From NCBI GenBank assembly GCA_024685005.1, contig JAIKWF010000012.1, forward strand, positions 107,147-171,146: a stretch of 64,000 nucleotides of DNA. Direction: 5' to 3'. This DNA is from Lachnospiraceae bacterium. Lineage in GTDB: Bacteria; Bacillota; Clostridia; Lachnospirales; Lachnospiraceae. Positions 30,342-41,837 of this stretch are shown piece by piece; positions within the stretch are counted from its first letter, which is position 1, and the number at the start of each line of letters is the position of its first letter. The translations under genes were made by a program, and so were the position numbers. The notes beneath the pieces are model-generated. The model had not been told where the DNA came from, searched no databases, and worked only from the letters and a program-made list of their open reading frames with translations.

Positions 30342-33300
30342 TTACTCTTGTGTAAATGTGTACTCTCCTTCGGATCCCACATAGAAGGTTGCTCCGCCGC
30401 TGTAAACGGTGGAATCCCCGGAGATCTTCCATTTGCCTTCCTTCAGCTTATAGGCTTTGCCGGATTTCAGCTTCAGCTTTTTGCCGGAAGGCACAATGCC
30501 CTTTTTCTCCCAGGCTGAAACCACTGTGCATTCCATCTTCAAAGTGTTTCCGGCCTTGTCCTTTGCCACAATCATAAAGTCCTTGCTGTCGCCTTCCTCC
30601 GGCTCCAGTGTAAGGCTTGCGGTTTCTCCCTTAAAGGAGATGCTGTCACCATTCAGGGTAACCTTATAAAGATAAGCGTCGCTGATCTTCACTTCAACCC
30701 GATCGGCATGAATGGTCTTTTTGTTTGTAAGCGTTACGGCTTCTCCGTCTTCGTCCTTCGCGCTTTTTATCACCGGCGCTTTCTGATCGATCAGGAGCTC
30801 TTTTACGGAGATTGCTGCTGTCAGCGCACCGTCTCCGGTACGTTTTAAGTAGATCTTTCCCTGCTGATCCCCATAGGCGATCTCTTTTTGCCAGCTCTCG
30901 GGAAACTCCGAAGCGGCAATCTCAAATCCGTCAGGAGCGGCCAGATACACATCGCTGACATAAAAATCATTTTTTCCTTTTTCTCCGCGGATCAGATAAG
31001 GCTGCCCGGGCTGGTCCAGATAAGATACGATAAAGTCTGTCTCGGTGCTGATCTGTTCATAGGCATCCGATGCAGGGATCGTAACCTGCAGCACATATTT
31101 CCCCGGCTGATTGGGCCGCACCACGGTAAACGCGGCGCCCTCCACATCTTTGGGCTTATACAGCAGGCTTGCCGCATCCGCATTATCCGAATTCGTATTG
31201 ATCACAGGGTGATAATCCACTCCCGCATAAACCTCGGAAAGTGAAACAGACAGCGTGGCTTTTTGCTTTTTGATGGTGAAGGTATCCGTTACCGTGATAG
31301 CTTCACTGTTTTCCGTTTCCGGAAGCTGTGCTTTTACGATATAATTCCCTGCCTTAGCAGGCTTTTGGCCGCTGTAGCTGCTCTCATCCGCATCTACCGG
31401 CTTGTATAGATAGGTCACCTGACCGGCAGCGTCGGAATCCGTAGTAAGAACAGGCTCATAGGAGGTACCCACATAGGTATCGGGAACTTCCACTTTTGTA
31501 TTCCCCACAGAAACCTTTTGGATGGTAAAGGATCCGTCGCAGCTGCTCTGCTCAAAATAATCCGTCTCCCCCATCATGGCTACAAAAGCATACTCTCCCG
31601 CCGCAGTTGGCATTACGGTGGTATAGGCATCATCTGTGGGAATCTTTGTATTTTTAAAACGATACTCGATCTTTTCTTTGTCAAAATCGGAGTTGGTTGT
31701 CACCACCGGCGACACCGCTTTTCCATAAGTTGAATCCGGTATGGTCACCAGAAACTCCGGAACGTCCCGCACCAATTCGTATTCAAAAGTGCAGCTGTAA
31801 GCTCTGTAATCACTGGTCTGGGGCAGGCTCGCTTTTATCACATACTTTCCTGCCGCGGTGGGCTGACTGCTGCTGTACTGTGAATCATCTTCACCCTGCT
31901 TTTTATAGGTATACTCCGCAAGAGAGGCTTCTGTATCCGAACTTAACGCAGGTGTATAGGTAAGGTCCTTTTTCGCTGTCATGGTTTTCGGCACAGAAAC
32001 CGTGATCCCGCTTCTTTCCTGCCTTGGGGTATGAACATAAAGCATCATTGCAGAAGAGTTGCCGGCCTTATCATAAGCCTCAATCTTTACTTCCTTTGCC
32101 GGACCGTACTGCGCATAGATGGTCACATACTGCTTTCTGTCATCCCCTGCTTCCACCTCTTTGATATCATATTCCAGATCTGAGGTAACCGTGATCTTTT
32201 CCGGATCCAGATTCGCATCTGAAACGGGAATCCGCACTTTCCATCCTTCCACATCATCCCCTGTCTCCGCCGGTGTCACAAAATGATCTATGTCCAGTGA
32301 ATCCAGCGGTTCCAGAGTGACCATAATGTCCGTGGAAATCTCCGGTTTTTCGTTGTCAAAGATCACATTCGTCCCCGAAGGCAGATCCAGAAGATAAGGA
32401 TACTCCTTTGTCTCCGCTCCGTCGGTTAGGCGCTTGAGCTTAAACTCCGTATCATAATTCACATAGTACCGGTCCGGTCCGGCGGCATCATATCTGGCGA
32501 TGATACTATCCGTATCACGATCCAGTGTCAGACTGTCCACAAACTCGGTCATACCGCCCACATTGGGCCGGAACAGAAAATCATCCGGTGCTTTCAAGGT
32601 AATGGAATCCTTTGCGTATACCAGATAATTCGAATAGCCGTCGTCACATTCGTATACCTGACTGATCCCTTCAACGCCGATATAAGTCTTTCCTCCGTCA
32701 ATCTCACCTACCGGAGTACAATCTTCCAGATTCAGATAGCGTACGTTAACTTTTTTTGCATCGGTATGTCCGCCGGTGAATCCTTCATAGGCAGAACCGG
32801 CGATCCTGACATAGGCAAATTCCATGCCATCACCCCCTGAAGTCAGAAGGGGGGTGCTCTCAAAACTGCCATCCGGAGAGGTGGCAAATTCCAGCCTCAC
32901 CAGGTTTTGGGGATATCCTTCGGCAACCCGGACGCTCTTACCGATATCATCCAGAAGATCCACGCCGTGGTAGGATAAAAGCTGGGTACCGATCTCCGGG
33001 ATCCAGTCAAATCCCATGGGCAGATCATCGCTTGTTACGATCATCTTATCATCGGAATCCTTCTTTGCCTTGGCGCTTTCTGCCGCTTCTTCTGCATCCG
33101 AAGGATCACTTGCATCATCCGGTTCTTCTGTCACGACACCATCTGTTGAATCTTCCGGGCCATTCTCCCTGGGCGTGTTTTTTCCCTGATCTTTCCCTGC
33201 TTCATCTTTTACCGGATCCTGCTTCTCTTCTTTCGCTTCCGTCTTTCCTGCCCCCGGTGTCTGCAGGCTTTTTTCTTCCGAATCACCCTCTTCATTTGAC

Positions 33301-33488
33301 AGATCGGGCGCTGCATTATCACTGACGGAAGCAGCTTTTACGGACTCCGCGTTCTCCTCAATGGCGCTGGAAGGCAGGGCATCTTCTCCCGCTATGGCCG
33401 GCATGGGAGTCAAAACCGTCTGCATGCTCATGGATATGATCAGGCTCAGTGCAAGGCCTTGTTTGAACTTACCTCGTTTTCCTGCCAT
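30342..33488 (-). CDS. secreted surface protein with four tandem MBG/Ig-like repeats
   Basis: 1048 aa, N-terminal signal segment, repeats of the form Y.P.L.T.SD...Y.YK...PTAAGKY.I.A.LP. Confidence 0.75.
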   Translation of the reverse strand: MAGKRGKFKQGLALSLIISMSMQTVLTPMPAIAGEDALPSSAIEENAESVKAASVSDNAAPDLSNEEGDSEEKSLQTPGAGKTEAKEEKQDPVKDEAGKDQGKNTPRENGPEDSTDGVVTEEPDDASDPSDAEEAAESAKAKKDSDDKMIVTSDDLPMGFDWIPEIGTQLLSYHGVDLLDDIGKSVRVAEGYPQNLVRLEFATSPDGSFESTPLLTSGGDGMEFAYVRIAGSAYEGFTGGHTDAKKVNVRYLNLEDCTPVGEIDGGKTYIGVEGISQVYECDDGYSNYLVYAKDSITLKAPDDFLFRPNVGGMTEFVDSLTLDRDTDSIIARYDAAGPDRYYVNYDTEFKLKRLTDGAETKEYPYLLDLPSGTNVIFDNEKPEISTDIMVTLEPLDSLDIDHFVTPAETGDDVEGWKVRIPVSDANLDPEKITVTSDLEYDIKEVEAGDDRKQYVTIYAQYGPAKEVKIEAYDKAGNSSAMMLYVHTPRQERSGITVSVPKTMTAKKDLTYTPALSSDTEASLAEYTYKKQGEDDSQYSSSQPTAAGKYVIKASLPQTSDYRAYSCTFEYELVRDVPEFLVTIPDSTYGKAVSPVVTTNSDFDKEKIEYRFKNTKIPTDDAYTTVMPTAAGEYAFVAMMGETDYFEQSSCDGSFTIQKVSVGNTKVEVPDTYVGTSYEPVLTTDSDAAGQVTYLYKPVDADESSYSGQKPAKAGNYIVKAQLPETENSEAITVTDTFTIKKQKATLSVSLSEVYAGVDYHPVINTNSDNADAASLLYKPKDVEGAAFTVVRPNQPGKYVLQVTIPASDAYEQISTETDFIVSYLDQPGQPYLIRGEKGKNDFYVSDVYLAAPDGFEIAASEFPESWQKEIAYGDQQGKIYLKRTGDGALTAAISVKELLIDQKAPVIKSAKDEDGEAVTLTNKKTIHADRVEVKISDAYLYKVTLNGDSISFKGETASLTLEPEEGDSKDFMIVAKDKAGNTLKMECTVVSAWEKKGIVPSGKKLKLKSGKAYKLKEGKWKISGDSTVYSGGATFYVGSEGEYTFTQE

Positions 33489-33498
33489 AGTGCCCTCC

Positions 33499-34659
33499 TT
33501 ACTCCCAGGTAATGGTGGTATCTCCGTTTATGGGCGTTCCAAAGTCAAACTGCCATTTTCCGGATCCCGCAGGCTTTAATGTGGGCTCGGTGGCCTTTTC
33601 TCCTGCCTTCACACTTTGGGTACCGAAAACGTTGCCCTTATACACAAAGGTTACGGTATAAGAATCCGCCTGGTTGCTGCTCTCTTCCTTTTTCGAATCA
33701 TCTTGCGAATCGTCATTTGAATCACCCCCGGTGGATGATCCTTCATTTCCGCCGGCGTTATCATCCTGCCCACCGGAATCTTCACCCGGAATAATGTTTC
33801 CCGTATCAAGTCCGGAGCCTTCATTCCCTGCGCCGTCGTCTGTTTCGCCGGCTGCGTCGCTGCTGTCTGTTTCGGGAAGACCTTCTTTTCCGGCATCGAT
33901 CAGCACTCGGCCGCCTTCGCCTTCTAAGATCAGAATGATCTCTTCATCCGTGATGCAAACATCACTTCCCTGTCTGATCAGCATCTGCAGCTTCTTAAGT
34001 ACTTCAGGAGGCAGCTCTTCAAACTTGATGGGTGTCTGGTCGGAAACATAATCCGTCTTAGTATCATTTTCATAAATGGTGACCTCGTTTCCTTTTCCCA
34101 CGATCACTTCTTCATCGGAAACGCTGCCGTCTTTGTAGATCAGTCTGGTGGTCACCTTTCCGTCAAATACGGAAACCTTTGTATACTTTACCCCGTCTTC
34201 TTCATACACGCGAACATAGAAAATCGTTCCCCGGACTGCCATGGTGGAGTTGGGCGTATTGATCTCATAGCTGGAATCACCGATAAGCTTGTTCTGAATC
34301 TCATTGGTAATAGCTCCCCGGAGAAGGTCGATCTTTGTTTTGCTGTTTTGCGCATTTCCCGTGGCATGCAAAACCAGCTCCGTTCCTTCCTCCAGGTAAA
34401 TGTACTTGTCTTCATCCGCATTCAGGGTCAACTTCCCTTTTTCCAGGGTTACATGATCGCCGGAGGCAAGAACCATATTGGGATAAGGCGCCAGATCCTT
34501 CACTTCTTCTCTTTCGATGCTGGCGGTACCGTCCACTTCAAAGACCTTGATGATCCTGTAGGATTCCTGTCTTTTTGAAAAAAAGATGATCAGAATAATG
34601 ATCGCCAGGGTCGCTACCAGAGATCCTGCGCATATAATGATCGTTTTGGGGTTTTTCAT
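33499..34659 (-). CDS. membrane-anchored FecR-domain protein with C-terminal InlB-type repeat
   Basis: N-term TM; INTPNSTMAVRGTIFYVRVYEEDG...KVSVFDGKV; C-term YTVTFVYKGNVFGTQSVKAGEKATEP. Confidence 0.85.
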   Translation of the reverse strand: MKNPKTIIICAGSLVATLAIIILIIFFSKRQESYRIIKVFEVDGTASIEREEVKDLAPYPNMVLASGDHVTLEKGKLTLNADEDKYIYLEEGTELVLHATGNAQNSKTKIDLLRGAITNEIQNKLIGDSSYEINTPNSTMAVRGTIFYVRVYEEDGVKYTKVSVFDGKVTTRLIYKDGSVSDEEVIVGKGNEVTIYENDTKTDYVSDQTPIKFEELPPEVLKKLQMLIRQGSDVCITDEEIILILEGEGGRVLIDAGKEGLPETDSSDAAGETDDGAGNEGSGLDTGNIIPGEDSGGQDDNAGGNEGSSTGGDSNDDSQDDSKKEESSNQADSYTVTFVYKGNVFGTQSVKAGEKATEPTLKPAGSGKWQFDFGTPINGDTTITWE

Positions 34660-34763
34660 TTGTTATCCCTCATGTGTTGCAAAAAGCTTTTCTCTTCAGC
34701 CCATACTTATCTGTATTTTACTATTCATTCCTTTTTTTGTAAATGAAAAGGCTTCTAAACAGA

Positions 34764-34781
34764 GGCGGCCCTGTGGCCGCC
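34764..34781 (-). terminator. hairpin downstream of the 775-aa surface protein gene
   Basis: ggcggcc-ctgt-ggccgcc. Confidence 0.5.
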
Positions 34782-34796
34782 CCCGTATGACATTTT

Positions 34797-37124
34797 TTAG
34801 TAACTTTTCACTTTAACCTTCCATGACAGTTTCAGTTTTCTGATCTGCTGCTTGTACTTTTTATAGAATTTTTTCGGTACCAGAAGTGTGATCTTTCCTT
34901 TTGTTCCCGCAAATGATTTTTTGGAAAGAGAAATGACCTGCGCCTTGTTCAGGATCTTGATGGTCTTAAGCTTCTTGCAACCCTTCAATGCATTTGAAGC
35001 AATTCTGTCGATATTGGCTCCGAGAACAAGCTTCGTTGCCCTCTTCTCTGATGCTAAAGATCCCTTGGTGACTGTGGTAACCTTATACTTCACATTGTCA
35101 ATAACAACGGTTGCCGGGATTTTCACCGTTTTCTTCTTTCCCTGTTTCTTCTTGGAAAGGCTGTAACTTACTTCCGGCATGTTTTTGTCATCGCCCTGCT
35201 TTGTAACGGTATAAACGATTGCCGATCCTTCCTGTTTCAAAACAGTTCCAACTTCCGCACCTACAGGCTTTGCCGCAGGCTGATCGGGGTTTTGTCCCGG
35301 CTGGGCAGGATCAGTTTTTCCGGAATCGTCCTTCTTCTCTTCCGGCTTATCTTCGCCCCGGTTCTTTTCCCATACTGCCTGCAGCACCGTATCTGCCATA
35401 ATCGGTTTTGTGCTGTCAAAGATCTTACCAACAGGGTTTTCAGACAGAGATACGCTGTTGCCGGATACAGTAGTCTGTGCAACCTGCCATCCCTTAAAGG
35501 TATAGCCTTCTTTTACCGGATCTTCGGTTCCTTTTGCCTGTTTTCCTTCTCTTACTCTTTCTTCGAAACAGGTTCTCTCACCATCCAGATATTTTACAAG
35601 GTAATCAGTAAACAGCTTGATGGTCACTTTCCCGAACATTGCATTTCCGGATTCAAAGCTGTAAGTGCTCTGGTCACAAAGCTCAGCACCTGCCATACGG
35701 AAAATCTCGCTGCCGGCTTTTTTCTCTTCCTTCTCTTTCGATTCCTTTATTGAAACACCCGCAAAATGCTTTTTACCGGATGTGGTAAGTGTCGCATCAT
35801 CCCGGATATCAAGATTCCCGTCATGATTCAGATCCAGTGTGTAAAATGTCAATTCATACGTCGGGTTTCCTGATCTGTCCACCAAAAGCTGCTTCAGATC
35901 ATACCTGCTTTGCGCAAACAAAGAAATTCTTTGAAGTGCTGCTTCCTCTGCGTCAGCATCATTCGCAAAATCAAAGCTTCCTGACGTAAGGTCTATTACG
36001 GTTTCCTTTTCCGGATCCGCATCTGCAAGAACTGCCTGAATGGTGATCTTCGTGTTTTCGTCCGTTTTGGGCAGCTTGTTATAGGGGAAAGAAATACCAT
36101 CCAGCCCCAACGGTATGTCTTTCGTTACTACCTCGCCGTCATCTACGTATTTCATAGTTAATGACTTGATCCGTTTCTTTCCCTCATATTCCGGATCCAG
36201 GCTTATAAATATCCCTGCATCTCCGTTTTTCCGGTATTCGCTGCCGCACAGTCCCTCAGAAAGCGTAATGGCAGGACGCAGCGCAGGCGTAATATGCGCC
36301 TCCCCCGAGCAGCCTCTGATCCGGATCTGATCCCCCGGCAGGTAATTGTATGCTTTATAGTCCTGAAATACAGTCCAGTAAAAGTTACCAATATCTTTCA
36401 ATTCTTCCGGGGCATCAGGTAGCGTATAGAGCGAATTGTAAGGTACCGTCTCGTACTTTGGTTCACCGCTTTCCTGCTGCGCGGAAATTTTAACTTTTTT
36501 ACCGGACTCTTCATCTTCATAGATCACTTTGACATCATCACACTTTTCATAAACTACAGTGGCAGTAATATTTTTTTTCGGCATGGTGAAACAAAAGGTT
36601 CCATCATCTCCGATATTAGAATAACCGTTGGAATTCACGGTTTCACCTACAGTAAATGTTTCACCATAATAGGTATCAACCTTGGTCTGCTCATTGTAGG
36701 GAACCCCATATTCTATTTCAACATCCGCCTCATATCCTGGAACAATATTGGGTATCACTTCCACAGGTGCACCTTCATAGGCCGAAAGGGTTCCATTCAT
36801 CTGTCCCTCATAGCGGATCCCATTATCATAATAAGCAAGGGTTGCTCCCGCTCCCTGCGGTACATCTATTTCTACCGGCTGGTAGGAATCATCTAAATGT
36901 ACAGCTTTCAGTTCAGTGGAAGCGGTAAAAAAACCCTCTTTCCCTTCTGAGCTGCAGGTCAGATCATAAAGGGTCGGATCCTCCGGATCTGAAATAATCT
37001 TTTTCTCCTTGACCACCTTGGTTCCTTCCGCCAAAACGCCGGCAGGGACTGCCATGGAAAAAGCCAGTGTCAGAGCCAGGCCTGATCTGAGCATTTTTCG
37101 TAACTGTTTGTTTCTTGCATGCAT
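34797..37124 (-). CDS. secreted surface protein with InlB-type repeat and LRR_5/basic C-terminal module
   Basis: Signal peptide LRSGLALTLAFSMAVPAGVLAEG; VKEGYTFKGWQV; C-term ASNALKGCKKLKTIKIL...VPKKFYKKYKQQIRKL. Confidence 0.8.
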   Translation of the reverse strand: MHARNKQLRKMLRSGLALTLAFSMAVPAGVLAEGTKVVKEKKIISDPEDPTLYDLTCSSEGKEGFFTASTELKAVHLDDSYQPVEIDVPQGAGATLAYYDNGIRYEGQMNGTLSAYEGAPVEVIPNIVPGYEADVEIEYGVPYNEQTKVDTYYGETFTVGETVNSNGYSNIGDDGTFCFTMPKKNITATVVYEKCDDVKVIYEDEESGKKVKISAQQESGEPKYETVPYNSLYTLPDAPEELKDIGNFYWTVFQDYKAYNYLPGDQIRIRGCSGEAHITPALRPAITLSEGLCGSEYRKNGDAGIFISLDPEYEGKKRIKSLTMKYVDDGEVVTKDIPLGLDGISFPYNKLPKTDENTKITIQAVLADADPEKETVIDLTSGSFDFANDADAEEAALQRISLFAQSRYDLKQLLVDRSGNPTYELTFYTLDLNHDGNLDIRDDATLTTSGKKHFAGVSIKESKEKEEKKAGSEIFRMAGAELCDQSTYSFESGNAMFGKVTIKLFTDYLVKYLDGERTCFEERVREGKQAKGTEDPVKEGYTFKGWQVAQTTVSGNSVSLSENPVGKIFDSTKPIMADTVLQAVWEKNRGEDKPEEKKDDSGKTDPAQPGQNPDQPAAKPVGAEVGTVLKQEGSAIVYTVTKQGDDKNMPEVSYSLSKKKQGKKKTVKIPATVVIDNVKYKVTTVTKGSLASEKRATKLVLGANIDRIASNALKGCKKLKTIKILNKAQVISLSKKSFAGTKGKITLLVPKKFYKKYKQQIRKLKLSWKVKVKSY

Positions 37125-37145
37125 ACTTCTTCCTCCTTATCTTTG

Positions 37146-37166
37146 ATACGAAACACTGTTTCGTAT
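37146..37166. promoter_or_regulatory. perfect 21-bp palindrome, operator candidate
   Basis: atacgaaaca-c-tgtttcgtat, 22 bp upstream of the ATG at 37124. Confidence 0.65.
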
Positions 37167-37229
37167 TCTATATTTCACACCGCAGGCTTTGCAGCGTAAT
37201 TTACAATTACACATATAGTAAGCTGCTGC

Positions 37230-39050
37230 TTACTTTTCCTGCTCCGTTTTGCATCCCGTCAGATCCCATCTGCTGCCCCATTCCAGCGTATTATGGATAT
37301 AAGCTTTTGATACCCGCATGCCGGAAAGCACAGGATAAAACAGGCAAAACAGACAGATCGTTCCTGCCGCTAACGTGATCATAAATGCGGCCGCTTTCTT
37401 TTTCCCGAATCTGTCCCAAAGCCGCATCATCAAAAGCGCCAACGCCCCTGTCAGAAAGGCCACGCAGGGGAAATAGTGATAAATAAAGGAGGATCTTTCC
37501 ACCAGCGCCCAGGGCAGATACTGGGCAAGATAAGACAGGATCAAAAAAATTCCTCTCTGGGCAAAGGCCGAATCCTTCTTTTTTGCCAGATCCATGATAG
37601 ATAAAACCAATACCAGCAAAAGCGCAGCCAAGCCACCCCACCATACAATGGGATTACCGAAGGTCACATAGGTTCTTACGGTTTCCTCCTCCGGATAGCC
37701 CGTCATAAACAGCGGTCTGTTCATAAGCGGCCATTCCCAAAACCTTGATTCATAGGGGTGCTTTTCGATCAGCCCCGTATGGTAGGAAAGGATCTGGTTT
37801 TGCTGGATGATAAACCTTTCCAAAAGTCCCGCTTCCGGATTGGTAAAGCTGATATGGGGAATGTAGGAGAAAAAGTACACGATTCCCGTCAGTCCGAAAT
37901 AAGATGCCAGCGTATAGCGGATTTCCCGGCTCAGGCCCTTTGTGTTTTTTCCCCGCTCCTTACTTTGTGTCTGTTTTCCGGCGCTTCTCCCTTCCGCGAT
38001 CCACATCACGAGAAACATCACTGCAAGGCCGAATCCCGCAAAGATTCCCGTCCACTTACAAGATACCGCACAGGCCGTGGCCAGCGCTCCTCCCAGCAGG
38101 ATCTTTTTCTGTTTGCCCCAATCCTCTGACTTTCTTCGCACCAGGCAAAATGCCAAGAACCGCTCATACATCAGCAGGATGAAAAAGGCGCAGAAAATAT
38201 CCAGTGTCGCGATCCTGCTTTCTGCAAAGTGCATAAAATCAAAGGTATAAAGGGTGGCTCCAAAGGCGCCGATCCATTCATTCTTCGTAAGCTTCTTCCC
38301 AAAGGAAAACATCACCGGAATGATCAGGATCCCGAAGACCGCATTCATGAATCGCCAGCCAAAGGGATTCATCCCAAACAATCCGATGGATATCATGATC
38401 AGGATCTTTCCAAGGGGCGGATGAACGCCATCATAAGCAGGCAGACGGTGCAGATAATCGAAGCCTGTTCTGGCATGGTAAACCTCATCAAAATAGGTTT
38501 CCGTCATGGCACTCATTTCCCGGGGCAGAAGCGTAGTTTCATCAAAAAGCGCTTCATACGCTGCCGCATTATCCGGATAGATCACATTTCCCTGTGCATC
38601 CAGAAATACCAGCTCAAACAGGATAGCCCGTTCATCCTTCAGTCTGAGCGTCATCACATCCCAGTCCGTAGGATCGGGAAGCGTATAGGCCTGCCAGGAG
38701 AAAACCTGCTCCATCATCAGCTCCGTTTCGCTGCCCGTCTCATCTCCCGTTTTCCCGAAATACAGATCATAATAGGATTCCCGATCCGCGCCGGGCCCCA
38801 TGTAATAGATCATATGGGATGGTGTTTTTTGCGAAAAGGAAAGCTGTATCATTCCTCCCTGCCTGATGGGAAGTGCCGTTTTCGGCGCCTTTGTACTTCC
38901 CAGCCTGACAAAAACCAGGACGGAAAAGACAAGGATCAAAGCGATCATATAAAATCTGCATGCCTTTGATACGGATTCCTCCCGGTTTTCTTTTTTATAT
39001 TCTATTTTATGATCTCTTTTCTCAGATCTGTTTCTGCTCTTTTTCATCAC
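37230..39050 (-). CDS. PMT-type phospholipid carrier-dependent glycosyltransferase
   Basis: 606 aa multi-TM; FDEVYHARTGFDYLHRLPAYDGVHPPLGKILI (PMT motif). Confidence 0.9.
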   Translation of the reverse strand: MMKKSRNRSEKRDHKIEYKKENREESVSKACRFYMIALILVFSVLVFVRLGSTKAPKTALPIRQGGMIQLSFSQKTPSHMIYYMGPGADRESYYDLYFGKTGDETGSETELMMEQVFSWQAYTLPDPTDWDVMTLRLKDERAILFELVFLDAQGNVIYPDNAAAYEALFDETTLLPREMSAMTETYFDEVYHARTGFDYLHRLPAYDGVHPPLGKILIMISIGLFGMNPFGWRFMNAVFGILIIPVMFSFGKKLTKNEWIGAFGATLYTFDFMHFAESRIATLDIFCAFFILLMYERFLAFCLVRRKSEDWGKQKKILLGGALATACAVSCKWTGIFAGFGLAVMFLVMWIAEGRSAGKQTQSKERGKNTKGLSREIRYTLASYFGLTGIVYFFSYIPHISFTNPEAGLLERFIIQQNQILSYHTGLIEKHPYESRFWEWPLMNRPLFMTGYPEEETVRTYVTFGNPIVWWGGLAALLLVLVLSIMDLAKKKDSAFAQRGIFLILSYLAQYLPWALVERSSFIYHYFPCVAFLTGALALLMMRLWDRFGKKKAAAFMITLAAGTICLFCLFYPVLSGMRVSKAYIHNTLEWGSRWDLTGCKTEQEK

Positions 39051-39203
39051 TTACTGTCCCAATAATATAGATACCTGTTTTTTCTTTTTTCCCACGCGTT
39101 ATCTCATATATTTTACCACAAAATACCGAAAAATCTTCCGGCGACGAAGAATGCAATCCATATTTTCCCCCAATCATATCAAAATCATCCATTCTATAGA
39201 AAA

Positions 39204-39232
39204 AGTCCCGTAAACACCGGGTTTACGGGACT
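39204..39232 (-). terminator. gdhA terminator
   Basis: agtcccgtaaac-accgg-gtttacgggact, minus-strand T-tract. Confidence 0.85.
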
Positions 39233-39274
39233 CCTACTCAAATCTTTATTTCTATGAATCTTTTCAATCCGGCC

Positions 39275-40642
<1,368 letters not shown>

Positions 40643-40689
40643 TCACTATCAATTTGCAATCATTCGGACGCCTTTGCCCACCGAAAAGC

Positions 40690-40718
40690 ATTATACTCCT
40701 TTTGCGCCGATAAGACAA
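40690..40718 (-). promoter_or_regulatory. candidate gdhA promoter TTGTCT-N17-TATAAT
   Basis: Minus -35 40713-40718, -10 40690-40695. Confidence 0.65.
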
Positions 40719-40730
40719 GGGTTAAACGTT

Positions 40731-40859
40731 GCCCCCCGGGACGGAGTCATAGGGCCATTTTGCCACGTCCCCGAAAATGTCCCCCCGGATTTCATTCTTT
40801 CCCGATATGCATCCTCAGGGTTCATCATTTTGACCCTCTGACTCCGTCCCCGTGGTTCA
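40731..40859. repeat. dispersed palindromic element, copy B
   Basis: gccccccgggacggagtcatagggccattttgcc ... tgaccctctgactccgtccccgtggttca. Confidence 0.8.
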
Positions 40860-41822
40860 TTTTCTGGCCCAGGCGGCGATTGCTCTGATATCGTCCGGGG
40901 TGGAGTTGCAGCATCCGCCTATCAGGTTTGCGCCTTCCTCATGCCACTGTTTTGCTCTGACGGAAAATGTCTTTTCACGTTCGTTTTCCTCTGCGGAAAT
41001 ATGTTTCCATTTCCATCGAACGGAGTCTTCATCATAATGCAGGCCAACATTCGGATACACTACAATCTCTTTATCCGTGACGGATTTTATCTCGGAAATG
41101 AGTGAAGAAACATACTTTGGCTCAACACAGTTGACTCCGATCGCCTCGACCTGTTCGTAGCCGTCGATCGCCTTTGCCGCATCTTTTATCGGCTCTCCGT
41201 CGCTGACCCGATCCTTGCTTCTTGCATTAAAGCTCACCCATACAGGAACGTCCGGATGTTCCTTTTTTAAATAATCCAGAACCGCCAAAGGCTCTCTTGC
41301 AGAAGGGGTTGTTTCTATGACAAGTGCGTCTACTCCTTCGCTCAAAAGCCACTCTATCCGGCTTTTGTGAAATACCCTGAATTCTTCGGATCCTATCTTC
41401 TCACTGTAGCCAACATATTCCGAACCATCTGCAAAATATGCGGCATAGGGTCCAAGGGATCCTACCACCAAAGGATAGGGACGGACTGACTTTTCTTCCC
41501 TGCTCAGTTCATTATAAAGCCTGTCCCTTGCGCTCTTAACGATCTGAACAGCTCTGCGGATATACTTTTCAGCATCCGCTGCGGAATATCCATTTTCCGT
41601 AAAACCTGCCAGCGATGCCTGATACGTAGCTGTGATACCGACATCAGCGCCTGCTTTGAAGTAATCATAATGCACCTGTTCCAGCAGTTCCGGTCTCTCG
41701 GCCAGCGCTTTTGCAGACCACAATTTATCCTTGACCTCAAAGCCTCGTCTTTCAACTTCCGAGCCAACACCTCCATCCAATATCAATATCCCATATTGTT
41801 CGATTGTGGATTTAATACTCAT
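40857..41822 (-). CDS. mmuM: homocysteine S-methyltransferase family protein
   Basis: ILDGGVGSEVERRGFEV, GVNCVEP, IGGCCNSTPDDIRAI Zn-ligand motif. Confidence 0.88.
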   Translation of the reverse strand: MSIKSTIEQYGILILDGGVGSEVERRGFEVKDKLWSAKALAERPELLEQVHYDYFKAGADVGITATYQASLAGFTENGYSAADAEKYIRRAVQIVKSARDRLYNELSREEKSVRPYPLVVGSLGPYAAYFADGSEYVGYSEKIGSEEFRVFHKSRIEWLLSEGVDALVIETTPSAREPLAVLDYLKKEHPDVPVWVSFNARSKDRVSDGEPIKDAAKAIDGYEQVEAIGVNCVEPKYVSSLISEIKSVTDKEIVVYPNVGLHYDEDSVRWKWKHISAEENEREKTFSVRAKQWHEEGANLIGGCCNSTPDDIRAIAAWARK

Positions 41823-41837
41823 ATTCTCATCCTGCCT

